Origin: Chitinophaga niabensis
GTDB lineage: Bacteria; Bacteroidota; Bacteroidia; Chitinophagales; Chitinophagaceae
Direction of reading: 5' to 3'
DNA: 64,000 bases
Assembly: GCF_900129465.1 (NCBI RefSeq)
Contig: NZ_FSRA01000002.1
Location: 1,736,001-1,800,000 of the forward strand
The notes below the pieces were generated by a model. That model was not told the origin of the DNA, did no database searches, and saw only the letters and a program-made list of their open reading frames with translations. Below, one piece after another: positions 31,950 through 40,235 of this stretch (positions are counted from its first letter, which is position 1; each line of letters begins with the position of its first letter). Made by a program: the position numbers and the translations under genes.

Positions 31950-33512
31950 TTATTTCAAATTGATACGTTCTTCCACCATCCCGTTAAACCCGCCATCACC
32001 CACATTTTGCATGGTCAATGAACTGGCATTCGTTACCCTTCCATTGATGGTCATCAACCGGTCGTCCGTTGTACGGCCACCTGCACCGGTATTGATAAAG
32101 GCCAGTGCTTTAAGTAACCCGTTTTCTTCAACATCTCCAAAGTCACGCAGCACATCATCCGTTGAAGAGATATCTACGGGGAAACCTGCATAATACTCGC
32201 CCTCGTTGTTGGCATTCACGCTGGTGAACTGGCTCATGTATACAGTGAACTTATCAATGCCAATACCAAAGAAGCCAACCGGTTTGCCATAAGTAGTAGC
32301 AGACCCCACTATTTTCACCGTCATTTGATTCGGATATGCTTTCAGGCTATTGATCGTTAATTCACTGGCAGAGGCGGTATTGCCGCTTACTATAAACACT
32401 ACATTTTTGATAGTGCCCAGGTTGCCTTTTTTGCTGAACTTGTACGTGTTGCCGGCAGTGGAATAATCCACATCTGCATACGTGAGCAGCCTGCCGCCGC
32501 TGCCTGTTCTTTGTTTGCCATCCGCACCCAGTAAAGGAATAGAAGCCAGTATGGGGGCTTTGTTGGTTTGAAGCAGGGTATTGAATGTTTCTTTATACAT
32601 CACCTGGCCGGTAAGGCTGGCAGGTGCGATCAGGTTAGCCAGGTATTCAAAAGTAGCCACATAACCACCTCCATTGTACCGGAGGTCCACCACCAGGTTG
32701 TTTACCCCTGCTGCTGAAAAATCCTGGAATGCTTTATCCAGTCCGGGTTGTACATTGGATAACTGGGAAAAGCGGGCCAGGTTTAAATAGCCGGTAATGT
32801 TAGTACCATTGGCAGGTAATACTTTATAGATCACAGGATCGTTCGTATAAGTGCCTTTGGTAAGGTTGGCGGTGAAAGTGCCCACAGCCGGAGCTGCTTT
32901 TTGCAGGCTGAGGCTCATACTACCGCCTGCATCCAGTGTGCTGTTGAGTGTAGAAGTATTTGTACTTACAGGAGCACCATTCATGGTAATGATCCTGCAT
33001 CCTCTTGTAATGCCGGCTGTTGCTGCGGAAGAACCTTTTTCCACATAACGCACATATACATATTTAAGGCCGGTGCTGGCGTCTGTAACAACTACCAGCC
33101 CTAATCCAAAATCATTCCCCTGGCCATCCAGGTCTACTGTTCCTTTGATGCCCTGGGCCGCATTCCCTTTTTCAATAAAAGAATATTTTGGGCGATTGGC
33201 GCCTGTGTACTCGTAAGGTTTTGTGGTCTTCGGATTGATCTTATACTGGGAGATCTGGTACAGCTCATTCTGCAAGCTGGTCAGTTCATCTGCATCGGCG
33301 AAACTGCGTGGATTAAAGGTATTGTAATCCGGCAGTGCATCATACCAGAGATAAGTTTCCTTTGCGTATAAATATAAAGAATCAAGGCTCAATTGAAGAC
33401 GTGTACCCGTAGGTGGATTGGGTGTTGGGGTATCTTTTTTGGAATCCTTTTTACAGGCTGATGAAGCAGCCACTACCATCACACAGAGGGCGGCAATCCG
33501 GAGCTTTCTCAT
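31950..33512 (-). CDS. S41-family C-terminal-processing-type protease, lipoprotein
   Basis: The 520-residue protein starts with a lipoprotein signal ('VVAASSACKKDS'), then a Bacteroidota-type N-terminal region, a PDZ domain ('YVRYVEKGSSAATAGITRGCRIITMNGAPV') and an S41 tail-specific protease domain. The catalytic Ser lies in 'FIVSGNTASASELTINSL' and a nearby Lys in 'SATTYGKPVGF'. 'LVVDLRYNGGGYVATFEYLANLI' is characteristic. Such proteins are periplasmic or surface proteases of uncertain substrate. A -7-like TAATTTTG lies on the minus strand at 33562-33555, 42 bases before the ATG. Confidence 0.87.
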   Translation of the reverse strand: MRKLRIAALCVMVVAASSACKKDSKKDTPTPNPPTGTRLQLSLDSLYLYAKETYLWYDALPDYNTFNPRSFADADELTSLQNELYQISQYKINPKTTKPYEYTGANRPKYSFIEKGNAAQGIKGTVDLDGQGNDFGLGLVVVTDASTGLKYVYVRYVEKGSSAATAGITRGCRIITMNGAPVSTNTSTLNSTLDAGGSMSLSLQKAAPAVGTFTANLTKGTYTNDPVIYKVLPANGTNITGYLNLARFSQLSNVQPGLDKAFQDFSAAGVNNLVVDLRYNGGGYVATFEYLANLIAPASLTGQVMYKETFNTLLQTNKAPILASIPLLGADGKQRTGSGGRLLTYADVDYSTAGNTYKFSKKGNLGTIKNVVFIVSGNTASASELTINSLKAYPNQMTVKIVGSATTYGKPVGFFGIGIDKFTVYMSQFTSVNANNEGEYYAGFPVDISSTDDVLRDFGDVEENGLLKALAFINTGAGGRTTDDRLMTINGRVTNASSLTMQNVGDGGFNGMVEERINLK

Positions 33513-33730
33513 ATATTTTAAACGGTTTACTTTGAAAAGTTACGTTAAATCAGTCAAAATTATCATGAAGTCTGGACGAGTGCCTTAAAAGAAACGATGA
33601 ACCGGCTATTGTATTGTTTAGACCGCCTTCGTTTTCAATAGTTTAACACCGGTAATATTTACGTAAAATCAACCCGGGCGGTTGCTTTTGGGGATGGTAT
33701 AGCGCTGCAGGGTTGCAGCGCCGGGGGATA

Positions 33731-34453
33731 TTATTTCTTATGTTTCCGCAATTGTTGCAAAACTGCGTGCATATCTTTTGGCAACGGGGCTTCCAGGGTG
33801 ATTAACTCCCCTTTTTCATCCGTAAACTTCAGCTGAAAAGCGTGTAAGGCGAGCCGGCTCAGCAATGGTCTTTCCTCTTCCGTATTCTTGCCCAGTTTGA
33901 ACTTCTTTTTAATGTCGGAGAGCAGTACCGGTTTTTTAATGCCGTACAGTTCATCAACAACAATAGGATGGCCCAGGTATTTCATGTGTACCCTGATCTG
34001 GTGGGTGCGGCCTGTATGGATCCGCATCTTCACCAGGCTGAACAACCCGAATGCCTCCTGTACCTCATAGTCCGTTAAGGAAGGCCTGCCTTTGGCATTG
34101 GTCACCATCTTTCCCTTTTGCACAGGATGATCCATGATAGGGGCGTTCACACTGCCTTTAGGTTCTGTCAGTTCCCCATTCACCAATCCCAGGTAATACT
34201 TCTCCACATCCCTTGATTCAAAAAGTTTAGAGAGGTATTTATGAGATGCTTCGTGTTTGGCAAAAAGGATTATTCCGCTGGTATCCCTGTCCAGCCGGTG
34301 TACTGTAAAGATCTGGCCGTAATGTTTTTTGAGAAGGGTGGAAACAGCTTCGAGCTCATTATCATGCCTGTCCGGAATACTTAACAGGCCGGAGGGTTTA
34401 TTGATCGCTACGAAATCTTCATTCTCGAATATAACCAGGGAATCTATGCGCAT
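33731..34453 (-). CDS. RluA-family pseudouridine synthase
   Basis: The 240-residue protein is a single-domain RluA-type enzyme that isomerises uridine in rRNA or tRNA. The catalytic Asp lies in 'VHRLDRDTSGIILFAK'; other motifs are 'FVAINKPSGLLSIPD' and 'GRTHQIRVHMKYLGHPIVVDELYG'. It lacks the S4 domain. The position modified cannot be told from the sequence. It is the third gene of a minus-strand run with the RsuA-type gene (48 bp upstream) and rlmN. A perfect GC-rich hairpin (33702-33721, GCGCTGCA / TGCAGCGC) lies just past its end but lacks a T run. Confidence 0.92.
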   Translation of the reverse strand: MRIDSLVIFENEDFVAINKPSGLLSIPDRHDNELEAVSTLLKKHYGQIFTVHRLDRDTSGIILFAKHEASHKYLSKLFESRDVEKYYLGLVNGELTEPKGSVNAPIMDHPVQKGKMVTNAKGRPSLTDYEVQEAFGLFSLVKMRIHTGRTHQIRVHMKYLGHPIVVDELYGIKKPVLLSDIKKKFKLGKNTEEERPLLSRLALHAFQLKFTDEKGELITLEAPLPKDMHAVLQQLRKHKK

Positions 34454-34467
34454 GAGAGAAAGATCAT

Positions 34468-34493
34468 GAACGGGGAACGCACGCTCCCCGTTC
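34468..34493 (-). terminator. Hairpin between the two pseudouridine synthase genes
   Basis: GAACGGGGA (34468-34476) pairs with TCCCCGTTC (34485-34493). It is a strong stem in the 48-bp gap but no convincing T run follows on the minus strand, so it may only partly terminate or may process the transcript. Confidence 0.45.
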
Positions 34494-34501
34494 TATGTTT
34501 A

Positions 34502-36058
34502 TTATTTAAAGTGTTTGAGTAAGATCACTTCTTTTTCAGACAGGAAGCGCCATTTGCCACGGTTCACATTTTTTTTGGTCAATCCGGCATACATAACTCT
34601 GTCCAGCTTTTCCACCTGGTAGCCCAGGTGTTCAAAGATACGGCGCACGATACGGTTTTTACCGCTGTGGATCTCGATGCCGATCTGTTTCTTATCCTTG
34701 GTGTCCACAAACGCGAGGGCATCTACAAGTGCCAGTCCATCTTCCAGCGTAACGCCTGCGATGATCTGGTCAAAGTCTGCCTTGGTCAGTGGTTTATCCA
34801 GTTCTACGTGATAGATCTTTTTGATGTTGTGTTTGGGGTGCGCCAGTTTTTGTGCCAGTTCACCATCATTCGTCAGTAATAAAAGACCGGAGGTATTACG
34901 GTCCAGGCGGCCTACGGGGAACAGTCTTTCTTCTGCAGCATCTGTTACCAGTTCCATAACGGTCTGGCGTCCTTCCGGATCATCTGTAGTGGTGATGTAA
35001 CCTTTCGGTTTGTTCAGCAACACGTACACGAGGTTCTTTTGGATGAAGATGCGTTTGTCCTTCAGGGTTACCACATCTTTGGCGGTTACCTTGAATGCGG
35101 GTTCTTCTATCTTTTGGCCGTTTACGGTTACGAGGCCTTCTTTGATAAAATCAACGGCTTTACGGCGGCTGCAGATACCGCAGTGGGAGATGTATTTGTT
35201 CAGGGGCATTTCATTGCCGCCTTCTTCATCTGCTGCATTATTTTCTAAAGCAACGCGTTTGCGGGTGCTTTTTTCTTTTTCAGGAGCCGCATTGCGGGGA
35301 GTTCTTTTAGGACTGCTTTCGCCGTCGCCGAATTCTTTTTTCGGACGGGATTCGCCGTCTTCTTTGGAAAAGCTTCTTTTGGGTTTGTCTTCGTCTTTGC
35401 TGAAGCTTCTTTTTGGCCTGTCGTCATCTTTGCTGAAACGGCCTTTGGGCTTATTGTCGCCAAAGCTCCTCTTCGGTTTATCATCATCTCTGCTGAAGCG
35501 TCCTTTGGGCTTATCGTCACCGAAACTTCTTTTGGGCCTGTCGTCATCTTTGCTGAAGCGGCCTTTGGGTTTATCGTCACCGAAACTCCTTTTGGGCCTG
35601 TCGTCATCTTTGCTGAAGCGTCCTTTGGGTTTATCGTCACCAAAACTCCTCTTCGGTTTATCATCATCTCTGCTGAAGCGTCCTTTTGGCTTATCGTCAC
35701 CAAAACTCCTCTTCGGCCTGTCATCGTCTTTGCTAAACCGTGGTTTATCTCCGAAACTCCTTTTCGGTTTATCATCATCTTTGCTGAAACGGCTCTTTGG
35801 TCTGTCGTTACCAAACCTGTCAGTTCCACCAGTTCTTTTCGGTGCGTCGCTATCTTTACGGAAACGTCCCTGATCACCATCTCCGAAACTTCTCTTCGGC
35901 TTTTCGCTCCTGTCGTTTTCGCGGTAGCTTTTAAAGGAGCCTTTCTCCTCTCCATCGCGCTTGGGGCGGCGATCGGAAGATGGCCTGTCTGTAGGTTTGC
36001 TGCGTGAATTTTCTTTGAAAGGTGTGAACCCCTTTTTAGCGGGTCTGCTTTTTTTCAT
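34502..36058 (-). CDS. RsuA/RluB-family pseudouridine synthase with long charged N-terminal repeat region
   Basis: Residues 284-518 form the enzyme: an S4 RNA-binding domain ('PLNKYISHCGICSRRKAVDFIKEGLVTVNG') and a synthase domain with the catalytic Asp in 'FPVGRLDRNTSGLLLLTNDGELA'. The first 283 residues are extremely rich in Lys, Arg, Asp, Ser and Gly and contain five nearly perfect 20-residue repeats ('RFSKDDDRPKRSFGDDKPKG', residues 107-206) plus degenerate copies (88-232). Such tails are probably disordered and may bind RNA or ribosomes. RsuA and RluB modify 16S or 23S rRNA; which one this is cannot be decided. It lies 42 bp downstream of rlmN on the same strand. Confidence 0.92.
   Translation of the reverse strand: MKKSRPAKKGFTPFKENSRSKPTDRPSSDRRPKRDGEEKGSFKSYRENDRSEKPKRSFGDGDQGRFRKDSDAPKRTGGTDRFGNDRPKSRFSKDDDKPKRSFGDKPRFSKDDDRPKRSFGDDKPKGRFSRDDDKPKRSFGDDKPKGRFSKDDDRPKRSFGDDKPKGRFSKDDDRPKRSFGDDKPKGRFSRDDDKPKRSFGDNKPKGRFSKDDDRPKRSFSKDEDKPKRSFSKEDGESRPKKEFGDGESSPKRTPRNAAPEKEKSTRKRVALENNAADEEGGNEMPLNKYISHCGICSRRKAVDFIKEGLVTVNGQKIEEPAFKVTAKDVVTLKDKRIFIQKNLVYVLLNKPKGYITTTDDPEGRQTVMELVTDAAEERLFPVGRLDRNTSGLLLLTNDGELAQKLAHPKHNIKKIYHVELDKPLTKADFDQIIAGVTLEDGLALVDALAFVDTKDKKQIGIEIHSGKNRIVRRIFEHLGYQVEKLDRVMYAGLTKKNVNRGKWRFLSEKEVILLKHFK
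35441..35740 (-). repeat. 60-bp in-frame tandem repeat, five full units
   Basis: Five consecutive 60-bp units encode the 20-residue repeat of the RsuA-type protein; diverged units extend the array to about 35363-35797. Some neighbouring units differ at only a few bases, indicating recent duplication or conversion, and the copy number is likely to vary between strains. Confidence 0.9.
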
Positions 36059-36100
36059 GCTGTATAATTATAGTTGCTGCATTCCTGCAGTAAAATGTTT

Positions 36101-37141
36101 CTATGCTTTATTAGCCAGTTGCCCGCATGCCGCATCAATATCTTTCCCGCGGCTCCTGCGCAAACGAGCGTTCACTTTATGTTTGCCGAGATACTCCATA
36201 AACGCTTCCGTAGCTTCCTCAGAAGGTTTCTGGAACCTGGCGCCATCGATCTGATTGTATTCGATGATGTTGATCAGGTCCACCGGCACCTGGCGATAGA
36301 TCTTGATCAGCTCTTCCGCATCCTTCACGGTATCATTGAAATCCTTGAAAAGGATATATTCGAAAGAGATCTCGTTCCCTGTGGCTTTATAGAAGTAGTT
36401 CAACTCCTCCACCAACACTTTCAGGTTATTGGTTTCATTGATCGGCATGATCTGCGTACGTTTCTGATCATTCGCTGCGTGGAGCGATAATGCCAGGTTA
36501 AAACGCACTTTATCTTCCCCTAACTGGTGGATCATTTTGGCCACCCCTGCGGTGGAAACCGTGATCCGTTTAGGACTCATGGCCAGGCCTTCCGGAGAAG
36601 TGATCCTTTCAATGGCATGGAGTACGTTCTTATAATTCAGCAAAGGCTCGCCCATACCCATGAAAACGATATTGGTCAGCTTTTTACCGGAAGATTCAAT
36701 GGCTTGTTTGTTGATCAGGGCCACCTGGTCGAATATTTCATCAAAATCCAGGTTCCTTTTGCGGTCCATAAACCCTGTGGCGCAGAATTTACAGCTCAGG
36801 CTGCAACCCACCTGGGAAGATACACAGGCAGTCTGCCGGGTAGAGGTAGGGATCAGTACCCCTTCCACAAAATGGCCATCATGCAGTTTGAACCTGCTTT
36901 TGATGGTGCCGTCTGAGCTATGCTGGGTGGTATCTACCTTGATAGCCGGGAAAGTGAAGTTTTCTTCCAGGGAAGCGCGCAGCGGCTTACTCAGGTTGGA
37001 CATTGACTCAAAGTCCCGGGCCTGTTTCAGCCACAGCCATTCGTACACTTGTTTGGCCCGAAAGGGCTTTTCGCCCATGTTCGCAAATACCTCTTGTATC
37101 TGTGGCAGGCTCAAATGCCTAATGTTCTGCTTCCTCGTCAT
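36101..37141 (-). CDS. rlmN: Dual-specificity RNA methyltransferase RlmN
   Basis: RlmN is a radical-SAM enzyme that methylates C2 of A2503 in 23S rRNA and A37 of some tRNAs. The iron-sulfur cysteines Cys113, Cys117 and Cys120 are in 'GCSLSCKFCATG'. 'NIVFMGMGEPLLNYKNV', 'SPKRITVSTAGV', 'FNLALSLHAAND' and the C-terminal 'VNARLRRSRGKDIDAACGQL', holding the second methyl-carrying Cys, are all present in 346 residues. The ATG lies only four bases after TACCTTTG (minus strand 37153-37146), which suggests a leaderless mRNA. It is the first gene of an rRNA-modification run. Confidence 0.95.
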   Translation of the reverse strand: MTRKQNIRHLSLPQIQEVFANMGEKPFRAKQVYEWLWLKQARDFESMSNLSKPLRASLEENFTFPAIKVDTTQHSSDGTIKSRFKLHDGHFVEGVLIPTSTRQTACVSSQVGCSLSCKFCATGFMDRKRNLDFDEIFDQVALINKQAIESSGKKLTNIVFMGMGEPLLNYKNVLHAIERITSPEGLAMSPKRITVSTAGVAKMIHQLGEDKVRFNLALSLHAANDQKRTQIMPINETNNLKVLVEELNYFYKATGNEISFEYILFKDFNDTVKDAEELIKIYRQVPVDLINIIEYNQIDGARFQKPSEEATEAFMEYLGKHKVNARLRRSRGKDIDAACGQLANKA

Positions 37142-37145
37142 CCCG

Positions 37146-37153
37146 CAAAGGTA
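37146..37153 (-). promoter_or_regulatory. -7 element of rlmN
   Basis: Minus-strand TACCTTTG, a match to TAnnTTTG, ends four bases before the rlmN ATG. Transcription from it would start at or next to the ATG. No clear -33 element is seen. Confidence 0.4.
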
Positions 37154-37201
37154 CGTCCATATTTCGGATTTGGGATTGCCGGGTTGAAGGTAATCCCGAT
37201 T

Positions 37202-37222
37202 AGTTGCGATAAATTCGCAACT
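37202..37222 (+). promoter_or_regulatory. Inverted repeat upstream of the thiolase gene (possible operator)
   Basis: AGTTGCGA (37202-37209) and TCGCAACT (37215-37222) form a perfect 8-bp inverted repeat with a 5-bp spacer, TAAAT, ending 17 bases before the ATG. Size and position fit a dimeric repressor site, but no regulator gene lies next to it. Confidence 0.4.
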
Positions 37223-37239
37223 TTAACACTAACCGTTAC

Positions 37240-38439
37240 ATGCAAGCAGCTTATATAGTAGATGCCGTAAGAACTCCCATAGCCCGCTATGGTGGCGCAT
37301 TGAGCACTATCCGTCCGGATGATATGCTGGCCCTGATGCTTCGTTCCCTCATGGCCAGGAATCCTTCCGTAGACCCGGCTTCCGTAGAAGACGTAATAGC
37401 CGGGGCCGCCAACCAGGCAGGAGAGGATAACCGTGATGTAGCCCGCATGGCTGTATTACTGTCTGGCTTGCCCATATCTGTGGCCGGAAATACCGTAAAT
37501 AGGCTCTGTGCCTCAGGCCTGCAGGCCATTATGGATGCTTCCCGCGCTGTAATGTGCGGTGAGGGTGAAGTTTACCTGGCCGGAGGAGTGGAAAGCATGA
37601 CCCGCGCGCCTTTGGTGATGCCTAAACCGGATGCTGCCTTTAGCCGCAAAACGGAAATGTATGATTCTACCATCGGCTGGCGCTTTACCAATAAGAAACT
37701 GGCTGACCTCTATTATCCCTTTTCCATGGGGGAAACAGCAGAAAATGTAGCCCGGGAATGGAAGATCAGCCGGGAAGATCAGGATTTTTTTGCCTTTGAA
37801 AGCCAACGGAAATACAAAGAAGCCCACCTGGCCGGCCGCTGGAACGATGAGATCATTCCCGTGGAGATCACGCCAAATAAAGAAGATAAGGTGATCTTCT
37901 CCAAAGATGAGCCACCACGTGAAACATACCTGGAAAAACTGGCTGCCCTGCGCCCGGCTTTTGTGAAAGACGGAACCGTTACGGCAGGTAACTCTGCCGG
38001 CATCAACGATGGCGCCTCTGCTGTGATGGTAGTTTCAGAAAGTGCGCTGAAACGTTTCAACCTGCAACCTATTGCCATGATCAAATCCATGGCGGTAGCC
38101 GGAGTAGATCCTGCTTTTATGGGTATAGGCCCTGTTCCTTCTTCCCAAAAAGCCCTCCGGCGTGCTGGGTTAAAAGCCAGCGACCTGGATATCATTGAAT
38201 TGAACGAGGCATTTGCTTCCCAGTCATTAGCCTGTATCCGGGACCTTGGATTGGACCCTCAGAAGATCAACTTCAATGGCGGATCCATTGCCATTGGCCA
38301 TCCGCTGGGTTGTAGCGGGGCACGCATTACTACTACGCTCATGCATGAAATGAAACGCCGTTCCGGAGTGAGATATGGATTGGCCACCATGTGTGTAGGT
38401 GTTGGCCAGGGTGCCGCGATCGTTTTTGAAAAAATGTAA
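37240..38439 (+). CDS. Acetyl-CoA C-acyltransferase (thiolase)
   Basis: The 399-residue enzyme cleaves 3-ketoacyl-CoA with CoA, or condenses two acetyl-CoA. Thiolase motifs are complete: the nucleophile Cys in 'VNRLCASGLQAIMDASRAV', 'GVESMTRAPLVMPKP', 'VTAGNSAGINDGASAVMV', 'ELNEAFASQ', 'NGGSIAIGHPLGCSGAR' with the catalytic His and second Cys, and 'MCVGVGQGAAIVFEK'. The family resembles degradative thiolases such as FadA or PaaJ. No other beta-oxidation genes adjoin it. The EamA gene begins two bases after its stop, so they are probably co-transcribed. Confidence 0.94.
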   Translation: MQAAYIVDAVRTPIARYGGALSTIRPDDMLALMLRSLMARNPSVDPASVEDVIAGAANQAGEDNRDVARMAVLLSGLPISVAGNTVNRLCASGLQAIMDASRAVMCGEGEVYLAGGVESMTRAPLVMPKPDAAFSRKTEMYDSTIGWRFTNKKLADLYYPFSMGETAENVAREWKISREDQDFFAFESQRKYKEAHLAGRWNDEIIPVEITPNKEDKVIFSKDEPPRETYLEKLAALRPAFVKDGTVTAGNSAGINDGASAVMVVSESALKRFNLQPIAMIKSMAVAGVDPAFMGIGPVPSSQKALRRAGLKASDLDIIELNEAFASQSLACIRDLGLDPQKINFNGGSIAIGHPLGCSGARITTTLMHEMKRRSGVRYGLATMCVGVGQGAAIVFEKM

Positions 38440-38440
38440 A

Positions 38441-39343
38441 TTGAAAAAGTCCAACTACATTATAGGCTTCACCCTGGCCATTACAGGCGCTTTCCTGTTT
38501 TCCGCCAAGGCCATTTACGTGAAGCTTGTTTACCGCACGGAAGCTATAGACGCCATCTCCATGCTGGCGCTCAGGATGTTGTTCTCGATCCCTTTTTACA
38601 TTATCACGGCTTGGGTACTGTCCCGCCGGGAGGGAAATGTAAAACTCACACTGCGCCAGTGGGGCTTTATTGCCTTGCTGGGTTTCATGGGGTATTATAT
38701 CAGTAGTTTATTGGATTTCATGGGCCTGGCCTATATTTCAGCGGGCCTGGAAAGATTGATCCTTTTCCTTTACCCCACTTTTGCTTTACTCATGGGGGCT
38801 TTGGCATTCAGGCAGAAAGTTAGCCGCACACAAGGGCTGGCATTGCTTTTAGCTTACATGGGAATGATGGTGGCCTTTGTAGCAGATATACAATTGCAGG
38901 CAGGGAATGATGTGATCGTTGGCAGTTTGCTGATCCTGGGTTGCGCGATAACCTATGCTTTTTATATCGTAGGCGGAGGCCAGATCATTCCCAAAGTAGG
39001 TTCCATGAAATTCACGGCGTATGCCCTGATATTTGCATCAGCAGGCATTTTTACGCAATACTTCGTAACACATGGCACAGCAGTGCGGCATTTTTCCGGC
39101 CATACTTACTGGCTCTGTTTTCAAATGGCGATCGTTTCTACCGTGTTACCCACTTTTATGATGAGTGAAGGTATCCGCAGGATCGGTTCCGGGAATACAG
39201 CTATCATAACCAGTATCGGGCCGGTATCTACTATTTTACTCGCGTATATTTTCCTGGATGAGCCGGTTACATGGCTGCAATTGGCCGGTACGGCATTAGT
39301 ATTGGCAGGAGTACTGATGATCAGCAAAAAAAACGAGCGGTAG
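38441..39343 (+). CDS. EamA-family (DMT) transporter
   Basis: Ten hydrophobic segments in two repeats ('IIGFTLAITGAFLFSAKAIYVKL' to 'WLQLAGTALVLAGVLMIS') define a drug/metabolite transporter of the EamA group, which exports or imports small metabolites. The frame is open to an ATG at 38399 inside the thiolase gene. A TTG at 38441, two bases after the thiolase stop and directly before the first membrane segment, is more plausible and gives 300 residues. The substrate is unknown. Confidence 0.85.
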   Translation: MKKSNYIIGFTLAITGAFLFSAKAIYVKLVYRTEAIDAISMLALRMLFSIPFYIITAWVLSRREGNVKLTLRQWGFIALLGFMGYYISSLLDFMGLAYISAGLERLILFLYPTFALLMGALAFRQKVSRTQGLALLLAYMGMMVAFVADIQLQAGNDVIVGSLLILGCAITYAFYIVGGGQIIPKVGSMKFTAYALIFASAGIFTQYFVTHGTAVRHFSGHTYWLCFQMAIVSTVLPTFMMSEGIRRIGSGNTAIITSIGPVSTILLAYIFLDEPVTWLQLAGTALVLAGVLMISKKNER

Positions 39344-39384
39344 ACATTACATCCCACCGCCCGTTCATGGCAAGCAAAAAAAGG

Positions 39385-39957
39385 TTACAAACAAATCTGC
39401 TTCTCCGTCATCATCTTCCGGAGATTGATCAGGCCATATCGCATACGGCCCAATGCAGTATTGATGCTCACTTGCGTGAGGTCAGCAATCTCTTTAAAAC
39501 TCAGTTCCGCATAGTGGCGAAGGATGATCACTTCCCTTTGTTCTTCCGGTAACAGGTCCAGCATACGCCGAACGCTGTCATGGCTTTGACGGGTCATCAT
39601 CACTTCTTCCGCACTGGGCTCACTAAATCCAAGCACATTAAAAATGTCCTTGTCGTCACTGGTTTTTATCAGCGGTGTTCGTTTGATTTTTCTGAAGTGG
39701 TCCACACACAGGTTATGCGCGATCCGCATGGCCCATGGCAGGAATTTACCTTTCTCCGTATAGCGATCGCCACGAATAGTGTCGATAATTTTTATGAAGG
39801 TATCCTGGAAGATATCCTCAGCTAAAAATGCATCTTTAACGAGCAATACGATGGAGGTGTAAAGTTTGTCTTTATGACGGTATACCAGTTCTTCCAGGGC
39901 TGTAGAATGCCCTTTCTTAAACAGTGTGATCAGTTGTTCGTCATTCAATTTGTACAT
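39385..39957 (-). CDS. ECF-type RNA polymerase sigma factor
   Basis: The 190-residue protein has sigma-70 region 2 ('LVYRHKDKLYTSIVLLVKDAFLAEDIFQDTFIKI', 'FLPWAMRIAHNLCVDHFRK') and region 4 ('LPEEQREVIILRHYAELSFKEIADLTQVSINTALGRMRYGLINLRK'). The methionine at 39957 begins the conserved part. No anti-sigma factor or FecR gene adjoins it, so it is unlike the transport-linked sigma factors of this phylum. Upstream, 39958-40235 (278 bp) holds no recognised gene. Targets are unknown. Confidence 0.9.
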   Translation of the reverse strand: MYKLNDEQLITLFKKGHSTALEELVYRHKDKLYTSIVLLVKDAFLAEDIFQDTFIKIIDTIRGDRYTEKGKFLPWAMRIAHNLCVDHFRKIKRTPLIKTSDDKDIFNVLGFSEPSAEEVMMTRQSHDSVRRMLDLLPEEQREVIILRHYAELSFKEIADLTQVSINTALGRMRYGLINLRKMMTEKQICL

Positions 39958-40220
39958 TACTTGCATAAACATCTACCAATAGCGGTTAGTAAATAATACG
40001 GACTTTGTAGCCAGTAGGTTGTTTGATAGAGTAGAGTTTATGCGATAATGTGCTGTTTTTAGTTATGAATGCTGGCCGGGCGGTTAGGTATAAGTATACC
40101 GGTTATTGCAAATATAAAGGAATAGTTCAATAAAACAACCCGCCATGAAAAATTGGTATTAAAGATGTACGTAGAACGGGGCCTTCCGGATTTGGGTGTC
40201 CGTTTCAGCTTCCGAATCCT

Positions 40221-40228
40221 TAAATTTG
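40221..40228 (+). promoter_or_regulatory. -7 element of uvrA
   Basis: TAAATTTG ends seven bases before the uvrA ATG. A TTTG at 40191-40194 is 26 bases upstream, somewhat too far for the consensus. The transcript would be nearly leaderless. Confidence 0.4.
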
Positions 40229-40235
40229 TAACCTT

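Noticed and set aside
31725..32021. A 98-codon frame with a hydrophobic stretch after prx6
   Set aside because: It runs straight through the terminator hairpin and into the end of the convergent S41 gene.
35010..35873. A 287-codon plus-strand frame opposite the RsuA-type gene
   Set aside because: It is a repetitive shadow of the charged repeat region.
39958..40235. Possible RNA gene or small ORF in the 278-bp gap before uvrA
   Set aside because: No tRNA-like fold, terminator-bounded unit or convincing frame was found; only the uvrA -7 box is supported.
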